This document shows positions 53,827 through 64,000 of a DNA stretch of 64,000 nucleotides, piece after piece (within the stretch, counting starts at the first letter, position 1; each line of letters starts with the position of its first letter). Origin of the DNA: Spiroplasma gladiatoris (GTDB taxonomy: Bacteria; Bacillota_I; Bacilli_A; Mycoplasmatales; Mycoplasmataceae). The notes beneath the pieces are model-generated. The model was not told where the DNA came from. It worked only from the letters and a program-made list of their open reading frames with translations, and searched no databases. A program made the position numbers and the translations under genes. The stretch spans positions 62,001 to 126,000 of the forward strand of contig NZ_CP038013.1 in the NCBI RefSeq assembly GCF_004379335.1, written 5' to 3'.

Positions 53827-55287
53827 ATGAGAAAACAAAACTTATCACCAGACAAGCTCGGCGAGTTATTAGATGATATTTTAAAAACAAACAACTTTAA
53901 CTTGTACAGAGAAACTTTAAAAGATTATTATCCAGCAGATTTAGCTGATGCTTTAAGTAGTTTGCCAATCGAAAGAATTATAATTGCTTTAAGAATAATG
54001 CCAACCGAAGACCTTGGAGAAATATTTCCATTTTTTAATAACGACATACAAGAAGAAATAATTAGTTCATATACTTCGTTAGAAATAAAAGAATTATTTG
54101 ATCAAATTTTTACAGATGATATTGTTGAAATTATTGAAGAACTACCAGCAGACATTGTTGAAAAAATTTTAAGAGCTACAACTCCTGAATCTAGACTTCA
54201 AATTAACTCAATTTTGAAATATCAAGTTAATACAGCTGGAAGTATTATGTCAGTAGATTACACAAAGTTGCATTTAGATTGAACTGTAAGAGAAGCGATT
54301 AATGCAATAAAAAAAGAAAGAGAAGAAGCAGAAGAAGTACATTACTTTTTTGTAGTTGATGATTTAAATAATCTAAAAGGTGTTGTTGAATTAAAAACTC
54401 TTTTCTTTTCAAAAAGTGATCAACTAATTAAAGATATAATGGATGATAGAATTATTTTAGCAACTACTAAAACAGATCAAGAAGAAGTTGCAAACATGTT
54501 TAAAAAGTATGACGTTACAACATTACCTATTATCAATAGTCAAAATAAACTTGTTGGAATTATAACTGTTGATGATGTTTTAGATGTTTTAGAAGAAGAA
54601 GCTACTGAAGATATTCATAAAATGGCAGGTATAAGTCCTGTAGAAGACGAGTATTTTAAAACAAGTATTTGAAAAATGGTTAAGTCCAGAATCATATGAT
54701 TATTATTCTTAATGTTATCTGCAACAATAACTCAAGTTATCATTTTAGTTTTTTTAAACCTATATGGTGTAGAAGATCAAATCTCAGCTATTAAAACAGA
54801 AAAAGCAAATTTTTCAATTAGTTATATAGTCGCTATATTACTAACTCCATTGTTAACAGTTATTTCAGGAACTACAGGAAATGCAAGCAGTCAATCATCA
54901 ACAATGATTGTTAGATCGCTTTCTTTAAAAGAGATTGAACCAAAACATTATTTAAAAGTTTTAGGAAAAGAAATTTGTGTATCATCATTTCTAGCTATAA
55001 TTTTAATTTGCGTAAACTTTGTAAGAATGATAATAATATATGCAGTTGAATTTAAAGGTGACATAAATCAAAAAGTTTTGTGATATGTAATTGCAACTAT
55101 TTCAATAGCAATGTTTTTATCAATTGTTTTTTCAAAAGTAATAGGAGCCACATTACCAATTATTGCAAAAAAAATTAAAATGGATCCAGCTATAATGGCA
55201 GGTCCACTACTTACAACAATTGTTGATGCTTTATCAACTACAATATTTTTTTCAATAGGTATGATTTTCTTTTTTGTACTTATATAG
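53827..55287 (+). CDS. mgtE: Magnesium transporter MgtE
   Basis: A 486-residue magnesium channel. It has the N-terminal superhelical domain (YYPADLADALSSLPIERI near residue 40), a pair of CBS domains (VNTAGSIMSVDYTKL near 140 and KLVGIITVDDVLDVLEEEA near 240), the plug helix (IHKMAGISPVEDEYF) and a C-terminal five-helix pore domain with SGTTGNASSQSSTMIVRSL near 350. TGA at 54280, 54670, 54697 and 55081 are read as Trp. AAAGGAGAAAC precedes the ATG. It directly follows the degenerate EAL gene by 10 bases, suggesting co-transcription. The CBS and N domains normally sense intracellular magnesium. Confidence 0.96.
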
Positions 55288-55298
55288 AAAGTAAAATA

Positions 55299-55946
55299 AT
55301 GAGATTAAGAAATAAAAACTGAACAAAAGATTTTATAAAAGAAAACGAAAAACATTTATTAAACAAAGAAGAAAAAGTAAATTTATTTAAATGTTTTAAA
55401 AATGAAAATAATTGTTTTTTAGAAATTGGTTGTGGTAAAGGTCAATTTATAATTGATAATGCAACAAAAAACTTGAATAATAATTATATTGCTATGGAAA
55501 AAGAATCAACTGTAATCGGTGTGGCTTTAAAAAAAGCCTTAGAAAGAAATAAAGAACTTCATAATCTAAAATTTTTAAATACATATGCAGAAAAACTAAA
55601 AGACTTATTTAATAAAAAAACTTTTGAAAAAATATTTTTAAATTTTTCTGATCCATGACCAAAATCAAAACATTATAAAAAACGATTAACTTACAAAAGT
55701 TTTTTAAATATTTATTATGAATTATTAAAAGACAATGGCAGATTAGAAATAAAAACTGATAATGATAAACTTTATTTATTTACATTAGAACAAATTGATT
55801 TAAATATGTGAAAAATAATTTATAACACTACAGATCTTTACAAAGATTTAAAAGAATTAGAAACAAATATACCAACTGAATATGAACAAAAGTTTCATAG
55901 TCTTGGTAAAAATATTAATAAAATTATATTAAAAAAAATCAGTTAA
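55299..55946 (+). CDS. trmB: tRNA (guanine-N7-)-methyltransferase
   Basis: A 215-residue SAM-dependent enzyme that makes m7G46 in tRNA. The start MRLRNKNWTKDFIKEN matches the family, the SAM motif is FLEIGCGKGQFIID near residue 45, and the family signature FSDPWPKSKHYKKRL is near residue 120. The C-terminal EYEQKFHSLGKNINKI is typical too. TGA codons at 55317, 55658 and 55809 are read as Trp. It starts 11 bases after mgtE and ends at a hairpin terminator. Confidence 0.96.
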
Positions 55947-55975
55947 TCTTTTTTAGACTAAACTGATTTTTTATT
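55933..55975. terminator. Bidirectional terminator
   Basis: AAAATCAGTT and AACTGATTTT arms around a T-rich loop, overlapping the ends of the convergent trmB and minus-strand membrane gene. Confidence 0.75.
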
Positions 55976-56513
55976 ATCGATATGTTCTTTTGCATTTTTA
56001 TAAAAATCTATATAAGATAATTTAAATTTCTCACTTGCATTCAATAAATATGAGTTTATATTAAAAAATAAATAAAAATAAATTATGTTATAAACCATTA
56101 TTATCATAAAAACTCATCAATAACTTTTTGCATAATCACCTCATGTAATTTTTTGCAATTGAGACCCACTCGTAATGTGAATAAAAAAACAAATTATTGA
56201 AAAAAAAATAGAGAATATGTGTGTATATTTACTTGCTTTTATTTCTACATTAATTTCATTTGTTTCTAAATTTGTAGTTGTGTGAATATCATTAAATATT
56301 GTTACAGAAGCTTTTGAAAAGTTTAACACTATGCTAACAAAATAAATACAAATAAAATTTAAACTAATTTGACAAACTCAAATTATTTTCGCTTTTTTTT
56401 CTAAGGAAGTTGTTAATATTACTATTAAATAAATTATTAATGTTGCAAAAACAATCGAACCCATTCATATAAGTGGTTTTTTCAAGATTGGCTTAACTAA
56501 TTTAAATTCCATT
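55958..56513 (-). pseudogene. Membrane protein gene with one frameshift, unknown function
   Basis: On the minus strand an ATG at 56513, after GGTGATT, opens MEFKLVKPILKKPLIWMG; one base later in the CCCC run at 56459-56462 (plus strand) the frame changes, and the other frame continues SIVFATLIIYLIVILTT to a TAG at 55958. Joined, they give a protein of about 184 residues with four membrane helices and a charged loop (NLETNEINVEIKASKY). With four C the frame is broken, with three it would be open. So it is either a genuine recent frameshift, a slippery run, or a sequencing error. TGA codons within are read as Trp. No family recognised. Confidence 0.6.
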
Positions 56514-56642
56514 TTAATCACCTAAACTCTATTATAAATTAATTTGATAAGATAATTAAAAAATTGAAACTATTCTTGATTATTTATAAATTCTCTAAAA
56601 AAAGTGTGTAAAATAAAAATATATTTGAAGGGAAAAGATTCA

Positions 56643-57353
56643 ATGACACCTCACATTAGTGCCAAAAAAGGAGAAATAGCAAAAATTGTTTTAATGCCAG
56701 GAGATCCTTTAAGAGCAAAAAAAATTGCAGAAAATTACTTAACAGACTACAAGTTAGTAAGTGAAGTCAGAAATATGTTTATATATACTGGAAAATATAA
56801 AGGAATAGAAGTAAGTGTTGCTGGTAGTGGTATGGGATGCCCAAGTATTGGTATTTACTCTTATGAACTATATAACTTTTATGATGTTGACTATATTATT
56901 AGAGTCGGATCATGTGGAAGTTATCGTAAAGAAATTAATGTTTATGATATTTACAATGTTAAAGAAGCGTATGGAGATAGTAATTTTGCAAAAATAGCTG
57001 CAAATATCGATAATAAAGTAATCCCAGCAGGAACAAAAATTTATAATTTAATTCAAGATACAGCTAAATTAAAAGGACTAAGTATTCATACAGGAAGAAT
57101 TTATTCATCAGATGTATTTTATACTTATGAAAATAAAGAAAATTTTGCTGATGAACATGAGCTTGATGTTGTAGAAATGGAATCATTCGCTTTATTTGCA
57201 AATGCTATTCATGCTAAAAAACAAGCAGGATGTTTATTAACTGTTTCTGATAGTTTTGTAACAAAAGAACAAACAACCCCAGAAGAAAGACAAAACAATT
57301 TTATGGCGATGATTGAATTAGCTTTAGATTCAGTAATTAAAATAGCAGACTAA
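56643..57353 (+). CDS. deoD: Purine-nucleoside phosphorylase DeoD type
   Basis: A 236-residue enzyme that cleaves purine (deoxy)nucleosides with phosphate to free base and (deoxy)ribose 1-phosphate, for purine salvage. The start MTPHISAKKGEIAKIVLMPG with DPLRAKKIAENYL is the classic DeoD opening; VAGSGMGCPSIGIYSYEL is near residue 60, the IIRVGSCGSYR stretch near 84, VVEMESFALFANA near 178, and the catalytic aspartate region LLTVSDSFVT near 198. The ATG at 56643 is preferred over an upstream in-frame ATG at 56604 because of alignment with the family and GAAGGG upstream. Confidence 0.97.
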   Translation: MTPHISAKKGEIAKIVLMPGDPLRAKKIAENYLTDYKLVSEVRNMFIYTGKYKGIEVSVAGSGMGCPSIGIYSYELYNFYDVDYIIRVGSCGSYRKEINVYDIYNVKEAYGDSNFAKIAANIDNKVIPAGTKIYNLIQDTAKLKGLSIHTGRIYSSDVFYTYENKENFADEHELDVVEMESFALFANAIHAKKQAGCLLTVSDSFVTKEQTTPEERQNNFMAMIELALDSVIKIAD

Positions 57354-57374
57354 CTGTTATTTTTTTAAAAATTT

Positions 57375-58331
57375 ATGACTATTTTAGCAATCGAATCAAG
57401 TTGTGATGAATTTAGTGTTGCAATAATGATTGATAACAAAATCAAGGCAAACATAATTTCATCACAAATTAAAGATCATAGCCAGTACGGGGGCGTTATT
57501 CCAGAGTTGGCTTCAAGATTACACGTAAAAAACTTTTCAATTGTAATTAAAGAAGCTTTATTAAAAGCAAATATATCGCTTGATAAAGTTGAGCAAATTG
57601 CTTATACTGCAAGACCAGGTTTGATAGGAAGTTTAATTATTGGTAAATTAGTAGCTCAAACTTTGGCTTTGTATTTAAATGTACCAATTATGGATTTAAA
57701 TCATATTGAAGGACATATTTATGGCGCTTCAATCGAAGAAGAATTCATCTATCCTGTTTTAGCTTTAGTTGTTAGCGGAGGACATACTCAAATAATTCAC
57801 TTAAAAGAAGCATTAAGTTTTGAAATTCTGGGAACCACTCAGGATGATGCGGTGGGTGAGTGTTATGATAAAGTAGCAAGAGCACTTGGTCTCGGTTATC
57901 CTGGTGGACCTAAAATTGATAATAATGCTCAAAATGGAAATGAAAATTTTTACATTCTTCCAGTGGTGAAAAAGGATGATAGTTTTGATTTCTCATTTTC
58001 AGGTCTAAAAACAGCGAGTTTAAATTTAATTAATAAATTAAAAATTTCAAATAAAGAAATTAATGTAAACGATTTTTGTGCAAGTTTTCAAAAATGTGCA
58101 ATTGAAAATCTAATGATAAAGTTCGAAAAAGCAATTAAAATAATTAAACCAAGAACAATTACGCTTGCTGGTGGTGTATCTTCCAATAAGTTGTTAAGAA
58201 AAAAAATTTTTTCCATAGCATCTATGTATAATATTAGCAGGACTATAGTACCTCAATTGCAATATTGTACAGATAATGCAGCTATGATTGCGAATTTATG
58301 TAGAGAATATTTAATAAAAAATAAAAAATAA
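57375..58331 (+). CDS. tsaD: tRNA N6-threonylcarbamoyladenosine transferase component TsaD
   Basis: A 318-residue protein that makes t6A at position 37 of ANN-decoding tRNAs, with TsaB and TsaE. It begins MTILAIESSCDEFSVAIM. The metal-binding histidines are in LNHIEGHIYGA near residue 110, the VSGGHTQI motif is near 135, DDAVGECYDKVARALGLGYP near 158, the FSFSGLKTA motif near 207, and TLAGGVSSNKLLR near 262. Normal length. Its codon use contains some GC-rich stretches (for example near 57490). It lies 21 bases after deoD. Confidence 0.97.
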   Translation: MTILAIESSCDEFSVAIMIDNKIKANIISSQIKDHSQYGGVIPELASRLHVKNFSIVIKEALLKANISLDKVEQIAYTARPGLIGSLIIGKLVAQTLALYLNVPIMDLNHIEGHIYGASIEEEFIYPVLALVVSGGHTQIIHLKEALSFEILGTTQDDAVGECYDKVARALGLGYPGGPKIDNNAQNGNENFYILPVVKKDDSFDFSFSGLKTASLNLINKLKISNKEINVNDFCASFQKCAIENLMIKFEKAIKIIKPRTITLAGGVSSNKLLRKKIFSIASMYNISRTIVPQLQYCTDNAAMIANLCREYLIKNKK

Positions 58332-58355
58332 AAAATAAGACAGGAGAATAAATAG

Positions 58356-59141
58356 ATGAGATCGTTTTTAAGTAAGTTAACTACAATTGATGAAAAAGAT
58401 CTAACAATTAAAGAGAAAAAAATTGTTGACTACATTAAAAATCATTTAAAAGAAATTGTTGAAACAAATATGAAAATTGAAAGAATGGCTCAGGAAGCAG
58501 GTACAGGGTATAGTGCAATTTATGGTTTGTTAAAAAAATTAAATATAAAAGGTTTTAGAGATTTTGCTATTTTATTAGCAAATGATGCAGAAAATCAAGA
58601 AATCAATATAGCAAAAAATGATGAAAATGTTGTATTTGGATATATCAATTTAATTAAGCAAAATTTTGCTTTAATTGAAAAAAGATCAATTTTTGAAACA
58701 CTAAATGTTATTAGAGATGTTGAGGGAGCAAGAGTTTTCTTTTGTTATTGAGAGAATTTATTAGCAGGACCTGCACAAGAACTTTCAAACTTCTTTTATA
58801 AGGAAGGATTTAATGCAATCTTGTTAGATAGCGATCAAGAAATTTTAAAAGACAGAATAAATTCATCTTTAGAAAAAGATGTATTTGTATTTTTTACAAG
58901 ATATGGCAATTCAACAAGACTTAATAGTTTTATTGAAAGCATTGGTGAAATGAATAGAAAAATTATTTATGTTTCAGGAAAAGTTGCATCAAATAATATT
59001 ACTCAATACTTAACTTCAATCCATACATTAATAGTTGATAATCCAGATCAAAAAGCTTTTAAAGGACACATATCTCAATCTGTTCCATTTAATTACTTTA
59101 ATGACCTACTTATTTATCATTACTTAAATTCAGAAAACTAG
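58356..59141 (+). CDS. MurR/RpiR family transcriptional regulator
   Basis: A 261-residue regulator. The N-terminal helix-turn-helix (residues 1-80) contains LTIKEKKIVDYIKNHLKEIV and an IERMAQEAGTGYSAIYGLLK helix pair, as in RpiR proteins. The C-terminal part has the shape of a SIS-like sugar-phosphate-binding domain (RDVEGARVFFCYW ... AGPAQELSNFF ... KDVFVFFTRYGNS ... KIIYVSGK). The TGA at 58749 is read as Trp. It is one base upstream of manA, so a sugar phosphate such as mannose 6-phosphate, or a related amino-sugar phosphate, is a reasonable effector; that is inference. Confidence 0.88.
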
Positions 59142-59142
59142 T

Positions 59143-60043
59143 ATGGCAATTTTTAAAATAGAACCTTTTTTTTCTCAAAAAATTTGAGGAAGTAACAAAC
59201 TTAAAGATATGGGATATAAAATTAAAAGCAATGATATTGGAGAAGCGTGAGTAGCTTCTGCACACAATAATGGGATGGGTTATTTAAAGTGAAAGAATAA
59301 AAAAATAAGTTTACAAAAGTTTTACTCAGAAAATAGTTTTTTTAATAACGAATATGATGAATTTCCTTTACTTGTAAAAATAATCACAGCAAGTGACTTT
59401 TTATCAGTTCAAGTTCATCCAAATGATGAGTATGCTAAAAATAGACATAATTCATTAGGAAAACCTGAAAGTTGATATATTTTAGATTGTCCTGAAGATG
59501 CTTATTTAATTTATGGACATAATGCAAAAACAAAAGAAGACTTTGTAAAAGCAATTGAAAGTAATGATTGAAATAGTGTTTTAAAAAAAGTGTCTATTAA
59601 AAAGGGAGATTTTCTTTACGTACCTCCCAGGAAAAATTCACGCTATAACTCCAGCAGTGACCTTATACGAACTACAAAGATCAAGTGACATAACATATCG
59701 ATTATATGATTTTGATAGAGAAGATAAAAATGGTAACAAAAGAGAGTTACATATCGAGGACTCACTTAATAACGTTAATATTCCAGATGACTCAGATTTT
59801 ATTGTAAAAAATGCAAAAGGAAATATATTTAATTCTCAATATTTTTCATTATTCTTGTATGATGATAATAATATTAATTTTTCAACAGGCAATGCTAAAT
59901 GGTTGATAATGACAGTCATTAATGGGAATGGTCAAATTGATGATTTAGATGTCAAAGTTGGAGAAACATTTATGTATTTGTTAGATAGCACACCTGTTAT
60001 CAAAGGAAACTTAGAAATACTAATTGCTTGAATAAATAAATAG
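59143..60043 (+). pseudogene. manA: Mannose-6-phosphate isomerase, class I, with one frameshift
   Basis: The enzyme interconverts mannose 6-phosphate and fructose 6-phosphate. The first frame, from the ATG at 59143, has FSQKIWGSNKLKDMGYKI, then FLSVQVHPNDEYAKN with the zinc-site histidine, GKPESWYILDCPEDAYLIYG, and GDFLYVPP near 59625. The family then expects GKIHAITPAV, which is present but in the next frame, continuing LYELQRSSDITYRLYDFDR and a C-terminal domain to the TAG at 60043. A CCC at 59626-59628 where CC is expected accounts exactly for the shift. As written the protein would be truncated after about 160 correct residues, before one histidine ligand. It could be a sequencing error or a real loss. 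Confidence 0.85.
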
Positions 60044-60053
60044 GAGGGTTTAA

Positions 60054-61133
60054 ATGTTTATAAGAAAGAAAAAAAATAAAAGCACATTAATAAATGGAGT
60101 TAGAAAAACATTTGTTAAAATTTATTATGCTTTTGAAAAACCTTATTCACCTGTTCCTTTTTATTTAAATAAATATGATAAAGCAATTCGTCCTTTAGTT
60201 AAAACTAATAATATAATTAAAAGGTTTTATAAAAGAGAAGAATTGGTTGTAGATGACTATGAGAACTTAGAATCTATTACATTTAAATCACAAGATGGTA
60301 TTGAATTAGCAGGATTTGTTTACACACCAAATAAAGAATCTAATAAATGATTAATTGCTTGTCATTGGTTTGCAGGACATAAATGTTGAGCACTTCATCA
60401 TGCTAAAATATTTACAAAAATGGGATATAATGTTTTAGTTTTTGATTTTAGAGGTCATGGAAATTCTCAAGAAAATTCAACAACTATGGGGTTAAGAGAA
60501 GAATATGATTTATTAGCAGCAATTGAATGATTAAAAAATAATAAAAAAATTGATTCGCTGGCCTTATACGGAACTAGTATGGGGGGATATTGTGTTAACT
60601 ATGTCTCTTTAAAGTACTCTGAAGAACTAAAAAAACTAAATTTAAAATTTGTAATTTCAGATGCAGCATACGGTAGTGTTTATAGATTATTAATACATGT
60701 AAGAAATATTTATTTAAAAATAATTAATAAAAAGAAAACGAAAAAAATTGTATTAAAAATTATGCAAAAACATAACGAACTAGAACAAGATGTTGATTTT
60801 GGAAAAGCTAGTGTTTTTGAATTAATTAAAAAAGGATACAAACCAATTTTTCCAACATTATTCTTTCACAGTAAAGATGATAAAGTTACGCCACCAACTG
60901 ACACTTATGAATATCTGCTAGAAAGAAACAAATACATTGAAGACGACTATCTAATTTATTCATACTCAATGCATACACAAGCAATAAGACAACATTTTTT
61001 ATCTTATAATTACAAACTTGCTAGCTTTATATCAAAAATGGATAATAATAAAGCAGATTTTGATAGGGTAACAAAAGAATGAAGCTTGGTAGAGTTTAGC
61101 GATCAAGACCAAGATGAAAAAAATTCTAACTAG
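60054..61133 (+). CDS. Alpha/beta hydrolase
   Basis: A 359-residue protein with a typical alpha/beta-hydrolase core after an N-terminal basic segment of about 75 residues. The oxyanion region is LIACHWFAGHKCWALHHAK, the VFDFRGHGNS stretch follows at about residue 125, the nucleophile elbow is GTSMGG near 173 (Ser), the acid is in FFHSKDDKVTP near 277, and the histidine in YSMHTQAIRQH near 307. No signal peptide, but residues 12-35 could bind membranes peripherally. TGA codons at 60348, 60386, 60528 and 61080 are read as Trp. Substrate unknown. It is 10 bases after manA and 8 bases before asnS. Confidence 0.9.
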
Positions 61134-61141
61134 GAGGATTT

Positions 61142-62506
61142 ATGCAAATTAAAGATATATATGATAAGTATTTAATAGAAGAAATAAAAAAAGTTGAGTT
61201 TTTAGCAAGAGTTAGAACTCATAGACAAGGGAAAGTTGTTAGTTTTTTAGTTTTAAATGATGGAACAACATTAAATGACGTTCAAGTTGTTTATAAACCA
61301 GAAGTAAAAGGATATAGTGAAATTCAAAACGCAAGAGTAAGTAGTGTTGTAAAAGTTTGAGGAGAGTTAGTTTTAACACCAGACAAACCTCAACCATTTG
61401 AAATACAAGCTAATGAAGTTGCTTTATTAGATGAAGCTGCTGAAGATTATCCATTACAAAAAAAAGAACACTCTCCAGAGTTTTTAAGAGAAATTGCTCA
61501 TTTAAGAGTTAGAACAAAAACTTTTCAGTCAATTTTTAGATTAAGAAGTTCATTAGCTTATGCTATTCATAAGTTCTTCCAAGAACAAAACTATGTTTAT
61601 GTAAATGCACCAATTATAACAGGAAACGATGCAGAAGGTGCGGGAGAAGCGTTTTTAGTTACAACCAGAACTGATGGAAATCATGAAGAAGACTTTTTTG
61701 GGAAAAAAGCATCATTATCAGTTTCTGGGCAACTTCATGCAGAGGCTTATGCTCAAGCGTTTAATAAAATTTATACATTTGGGCCAACTTTTAGAGCAGA
61801 AGAGTCTAACACTTCAAGACATGCAGCAGAATTTTGAATGATCGAACCTGAAATTGCTTTTATTGATTTAGCAAAAAACTTAGAAATAATTGAGAATATG
61901 ATAAAGTTTGTTATTAACTATGTTTTTGAAAACAATAAAGCAGAATTAGAGTTTTGTGATGCAAACTTAGAAGAAGGGTTAATAAATAAACTTACAAACG
62001 CAAAAGACTCAAAATTTGTTACAAACACTTACGAACAAGCAATTGAAATTTTACAAAAAGCTGTTGAACAGGGAAAAGAATTTGAAAACAAAAATATAAA
62101 ATTTGGTATGGATTTAGGTTCTGAGCATGAACGTTATATTTGTGAAGAAGTTTATAAAAGTCCAGTATTTATAATTAACTACCCAAAAGATATTAAAGCT
62201 TTTTATATGAAATTAAATGATGACAACATTACTGTTGCTGCTTCTGATCTATTAGTTCCAGGAATTGGTGAATTAGTTGGAGGAAGTCAAAGAGAAGATG
62301 ACTTTGGAAAATTAAAAAAAAGATGCTTAGAAATGAATGTAAACATAAACGAATTAGACTGATATAACAACCTTAGAAATTATGGTTACTATAAATCAGC
62401 AGGATTTGGTCTAGGGTTTGAAAGACTTGTTATGTATATAACTGGCGCATCAAACATAAGAGATGTTATTTCATTTCCAAGAACACCTAAAAACTTGTTA
62501 TTTTAA
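61142..62506 (+). CDS. asnS: Asparaginyl-tRNA synthetase
   Basis: A 454-residue class II synthetase that charges tRNA-Asn. The N-terminal OB-fold holds [20 protein letters not shown]. Class II motif 2 is [20 protein letters not shown] near residue 207, followed by WMIEPEIAF, and motif 3 is [17 protein letters not shown] near 420. The presence of [13 protein letters not shown] supports AsnRS rather than AspRS. TGA at 61358, 61835 and 62360 are read as Trp. GGAGG precedes the start. Confidence 0.97.
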
Positions 62507-62536
62507 TAAAAAAACTCTTAAAAGAGTTTTTTTATT
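62505..62536 (+). terminator. Terminator of asnS
   Basis: AAAAAAACTCTT and AAGAGTTTTTTT arms immediately after the stop. Confidence 0.9.
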
Positions 62537-62542
62537 AATAAA

Positions 62543-62551
62543 TGTTAAAAT
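62543..62551 (+). promoter_or_regulatory. Probable extended -10 of the glycosyltransferase gene
   Basis: TGTTAAAAT, 36 bases before the start codon and just after the asnS terminator. Confidence 0.4.
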
Positions 62552-62587
62552 TATAAAGAATGTAATTTAAAAGCGGAGGAAATATTT

Positions 62588-63556
62588 ATGCTAATTTCAT
62601 TTGTTTTAGTTTCTAAGGGATCTTTAAGTAAGGTTGAAAAAGCGATTAAAAACATTGAGCAACTAAAAGACAACGACTATGAAGTCATAATTATTGCAGA
62701 TTGCAATATTGAAGATAGTATGTTAGATCAAGATTTAAAAAATGAGTTTTGATTAAAAAATAATGTAAAAATTATTTTAAATAGTTCTTCTCAGGGTAAA
62801 TCGGTTTCATGGAATATGGCAATTGATCTAGCAGAGGGTGAATACATAAAGTTTGTTTCTGAAAAAGATACAATCGATAATAACTTTATAGCAAGTTTTA
62901 GAGAAGTTCTTGAAAAAAATAAAGATAAACAAATCGACCTAGTTGAATATTTAATTGAATTAAAAGGCTTAGGTCAAGGAATCGATGTAGAAAATTTTTT
63001 AGAAAATCAAAAAGCTTATAACCTAGCAGAAAATTTTGAACCGTTTGCATTTTTAAGTCCTACATTATTTAATAAACTTTTTAAAACCAGTTTATTACAA
63101 GAGTTTGGTTTTAAATTTAGAAGGTTTGTAAGATTTGATATGTTATTTGTGTATAAAGTTTTAGGACAAGCAAAAAGTTTTATATTTATGGGTGATAAAT
63201 TATATGGAGATAGATATTTAGAAGAACCTTCTTATTCTTCTTTTGATTTAGTAAATCAAGGAACACATATTATAAATTACTATAGAAGAATTGGAAAATA
63301 TAAAAATTTAAAAGATCATTTAAATTATGCATATTTTAAAACTTTGTGTTTTGTCTGATTACAGTTAGTAAAACTTTACAATAACAAGTTACTAATGAAA
63401 AAAGCAATTATTTTTGCAGAAAAAAAATTCTCAGAAAAAAGAGAAGAGTTTATTCAAAACAACTCGGTATTAAAATTAAATAGAGATACAAAGTTTAGAG
63501 AAATTTGTCAAGACTTTAATAAGTATATTAAAGATTTGTTAAAGTTAGTAAAATAA
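62588..63556 (+). CDS. Family 2-like glycosyltransferase
   Basis: A 322-residue protein with a GT-A start: ISFVLVSKGSLSKVEKAI, a VIIIADCNIEDS strand near residue 37, then SSQGKSVSWNMAIDLAEGEY near 70, which is the usual G.+..A.N.gi..A.GEYI pattern, and FVSEKDTIDNNF where the metal-binding DxD is expected (EKD here). The remainder is alpha-helical with a basic C-terminus. TGA at 62748 and 63356 are read as Trp. GGAGG precedes the ATG. It might decorate glycolipids or proteins at the inner membrane face; acceptor and sugar are unknown. It has its own promoter. Confidence 0.85.
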
Positions 63557-63566
63557 AAGGATTGCA

Positions 63567-64000
63567 ATGAACAAAATAGATCAAGAAAAAAAATCTAATT
63601 ACAAATTGAGTTCTTCACAAGAGTGGCAAATACCACATTTGGGGAGAATTTTTTTTGCTAGACTTATAGATTTAACAATTTCATCGATACCAATGATTAT
63701 ATTATTATTTTTATATAAAGTAGAAGATTGAAAATCAGCTACAATAGTTACGACTTTAAATATAACTTTTCTATTTTTATATTTTGTTTTATTACCAATA
63801 TTTTTAAAAGGAAATACAATAGGAAAATTAATTTTAAATTTAAGATTAAAAAAAGAAAATTTGAAAATAAACTTTTGAGATATTTTTTGTAGAGAAACTT
63901 ATTTTGTTTTTATTCCTACTTTAATACAAATTTTATTTCAAATAATTACTTTAGTAGTTTTTATAACATTAAACAAAGATAAAAGCGATGAAACAAAAGG
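63567..64000 (+). CDS. RDD family membrane protein (3' end outside the window)
   Basis: The first 144 codons of a membrane protein. After a polar N-terminus comes RIFFARLIDLTISSIPMIIL, the RDD-type first helix with conserved R and D, a second helix, then GNTIGKLILNLRLKKENLK, which corresponds to the usual G.T.GK...+.V segment, and WDIFCRETYF. Two TGA codons are read as Trp. It begins 10 bases after the glycosyltransferase stop, with AAAGGATTG as ribosome-binding sequence. RDD proteins are of mostly unknown, partly ion-exchange-related function. Confidence 0.85.

Overview
The window comes from a wall-less bacterium of the Mollicutes, most likely the Entomoplasma/Mesoplasma/Spiroplasma group. 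The DNA is very AT-rich. Most conserved proteins are uninterrupted only if TGA is read as tryptophan (for example at 1912 in atpA, 23331 in secA and 49494 in ldh), while TGG is rare. Many surface proteins carry a short lysine-rich leader ending in a lipobox cysteine, and the gene neighbourhoods (secG-rnr-smpB; hprK-lgt-trxB; folC next to an ECF transporter; tmRNA) resemble those of Mesoplasma relatives. The species cannot be fixed from the sequence alone; the tmRNA tag differs from the Mesoplasma florum tag as I remember it.

Layout. 1-5346: the 3' end of an F1Fo ATP synthase operon (atpE end, F, H, A, G, D, C). 5.4-13.3 kb: a fluid region with three intact lipoproteins, a membrane protein, a badly frameshifted GNAT acetyltransferase, lipoprotein remnants, and about 1.4 kb with no gene. 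13.3-14.9 kb: a stand-alone 5'-3' exonuclease and a YigZ/IMPACT protein on the minus strand. 15.1-21.0 kb: a locus with a secreted protein, two ABC-type permeases, a family-85 endo-beta-N-acetylglucosaminidase lipoprotein and a convergent ABC ATPase. 21.2-31 kb: secA, uvrB, uvrA, folC and a folate-type ECF S component. 31-37.8 kb: Fic protein, hprK, lgt, trxB, a second lgt, whiA and a small XRE regulator. 37.8-43.4 kb: rhodanese-like protein, S66 peptidase, an unknown protein and a 1004-residue double-GH18 lipoprotein. 43.5-48.8 kb: secG, rnr, smpB, a small membrane protein and a PTS EIICB. 48.9-56.5 kb: ldh, small membrane proteins, tmRNA, a degenerate EAL membrane protein, mgtE, trmB and a frameshifted membrane gene. 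56.6-64 kb: deoD, tsaD, an RpiR regulator, a frameshifted manA, an alpha/beta hydrolase, asnS, a glycosyltransferase and the start of an RDD protein.

How it fits together. Energy and carbon genes (ATP synthase, PTS EIICB, HprK, LDH, mannose-6-phosphate isomerase, RpiR regulator) suit a sugar fermenter. Two secreted glycosidases (GH85, GH18) plus a glucose/N-acetylglucosamine-type PTS and manA suggest, by inference, feeding on host or insect glycans. SecA, SecG and two Lgt enzymes serve the many lipoproteins. tmRNA, SmpB and RNase R form a complete ribosome-rescue set. The most interesting candidates are the GH85/ABC locus, the double GH18 with one inactivated copy, a possible pseudoknot leader before the ABC ATPase, the duplicated surface-lipoprotein repeat, and the degenerate EAL membrane protein.
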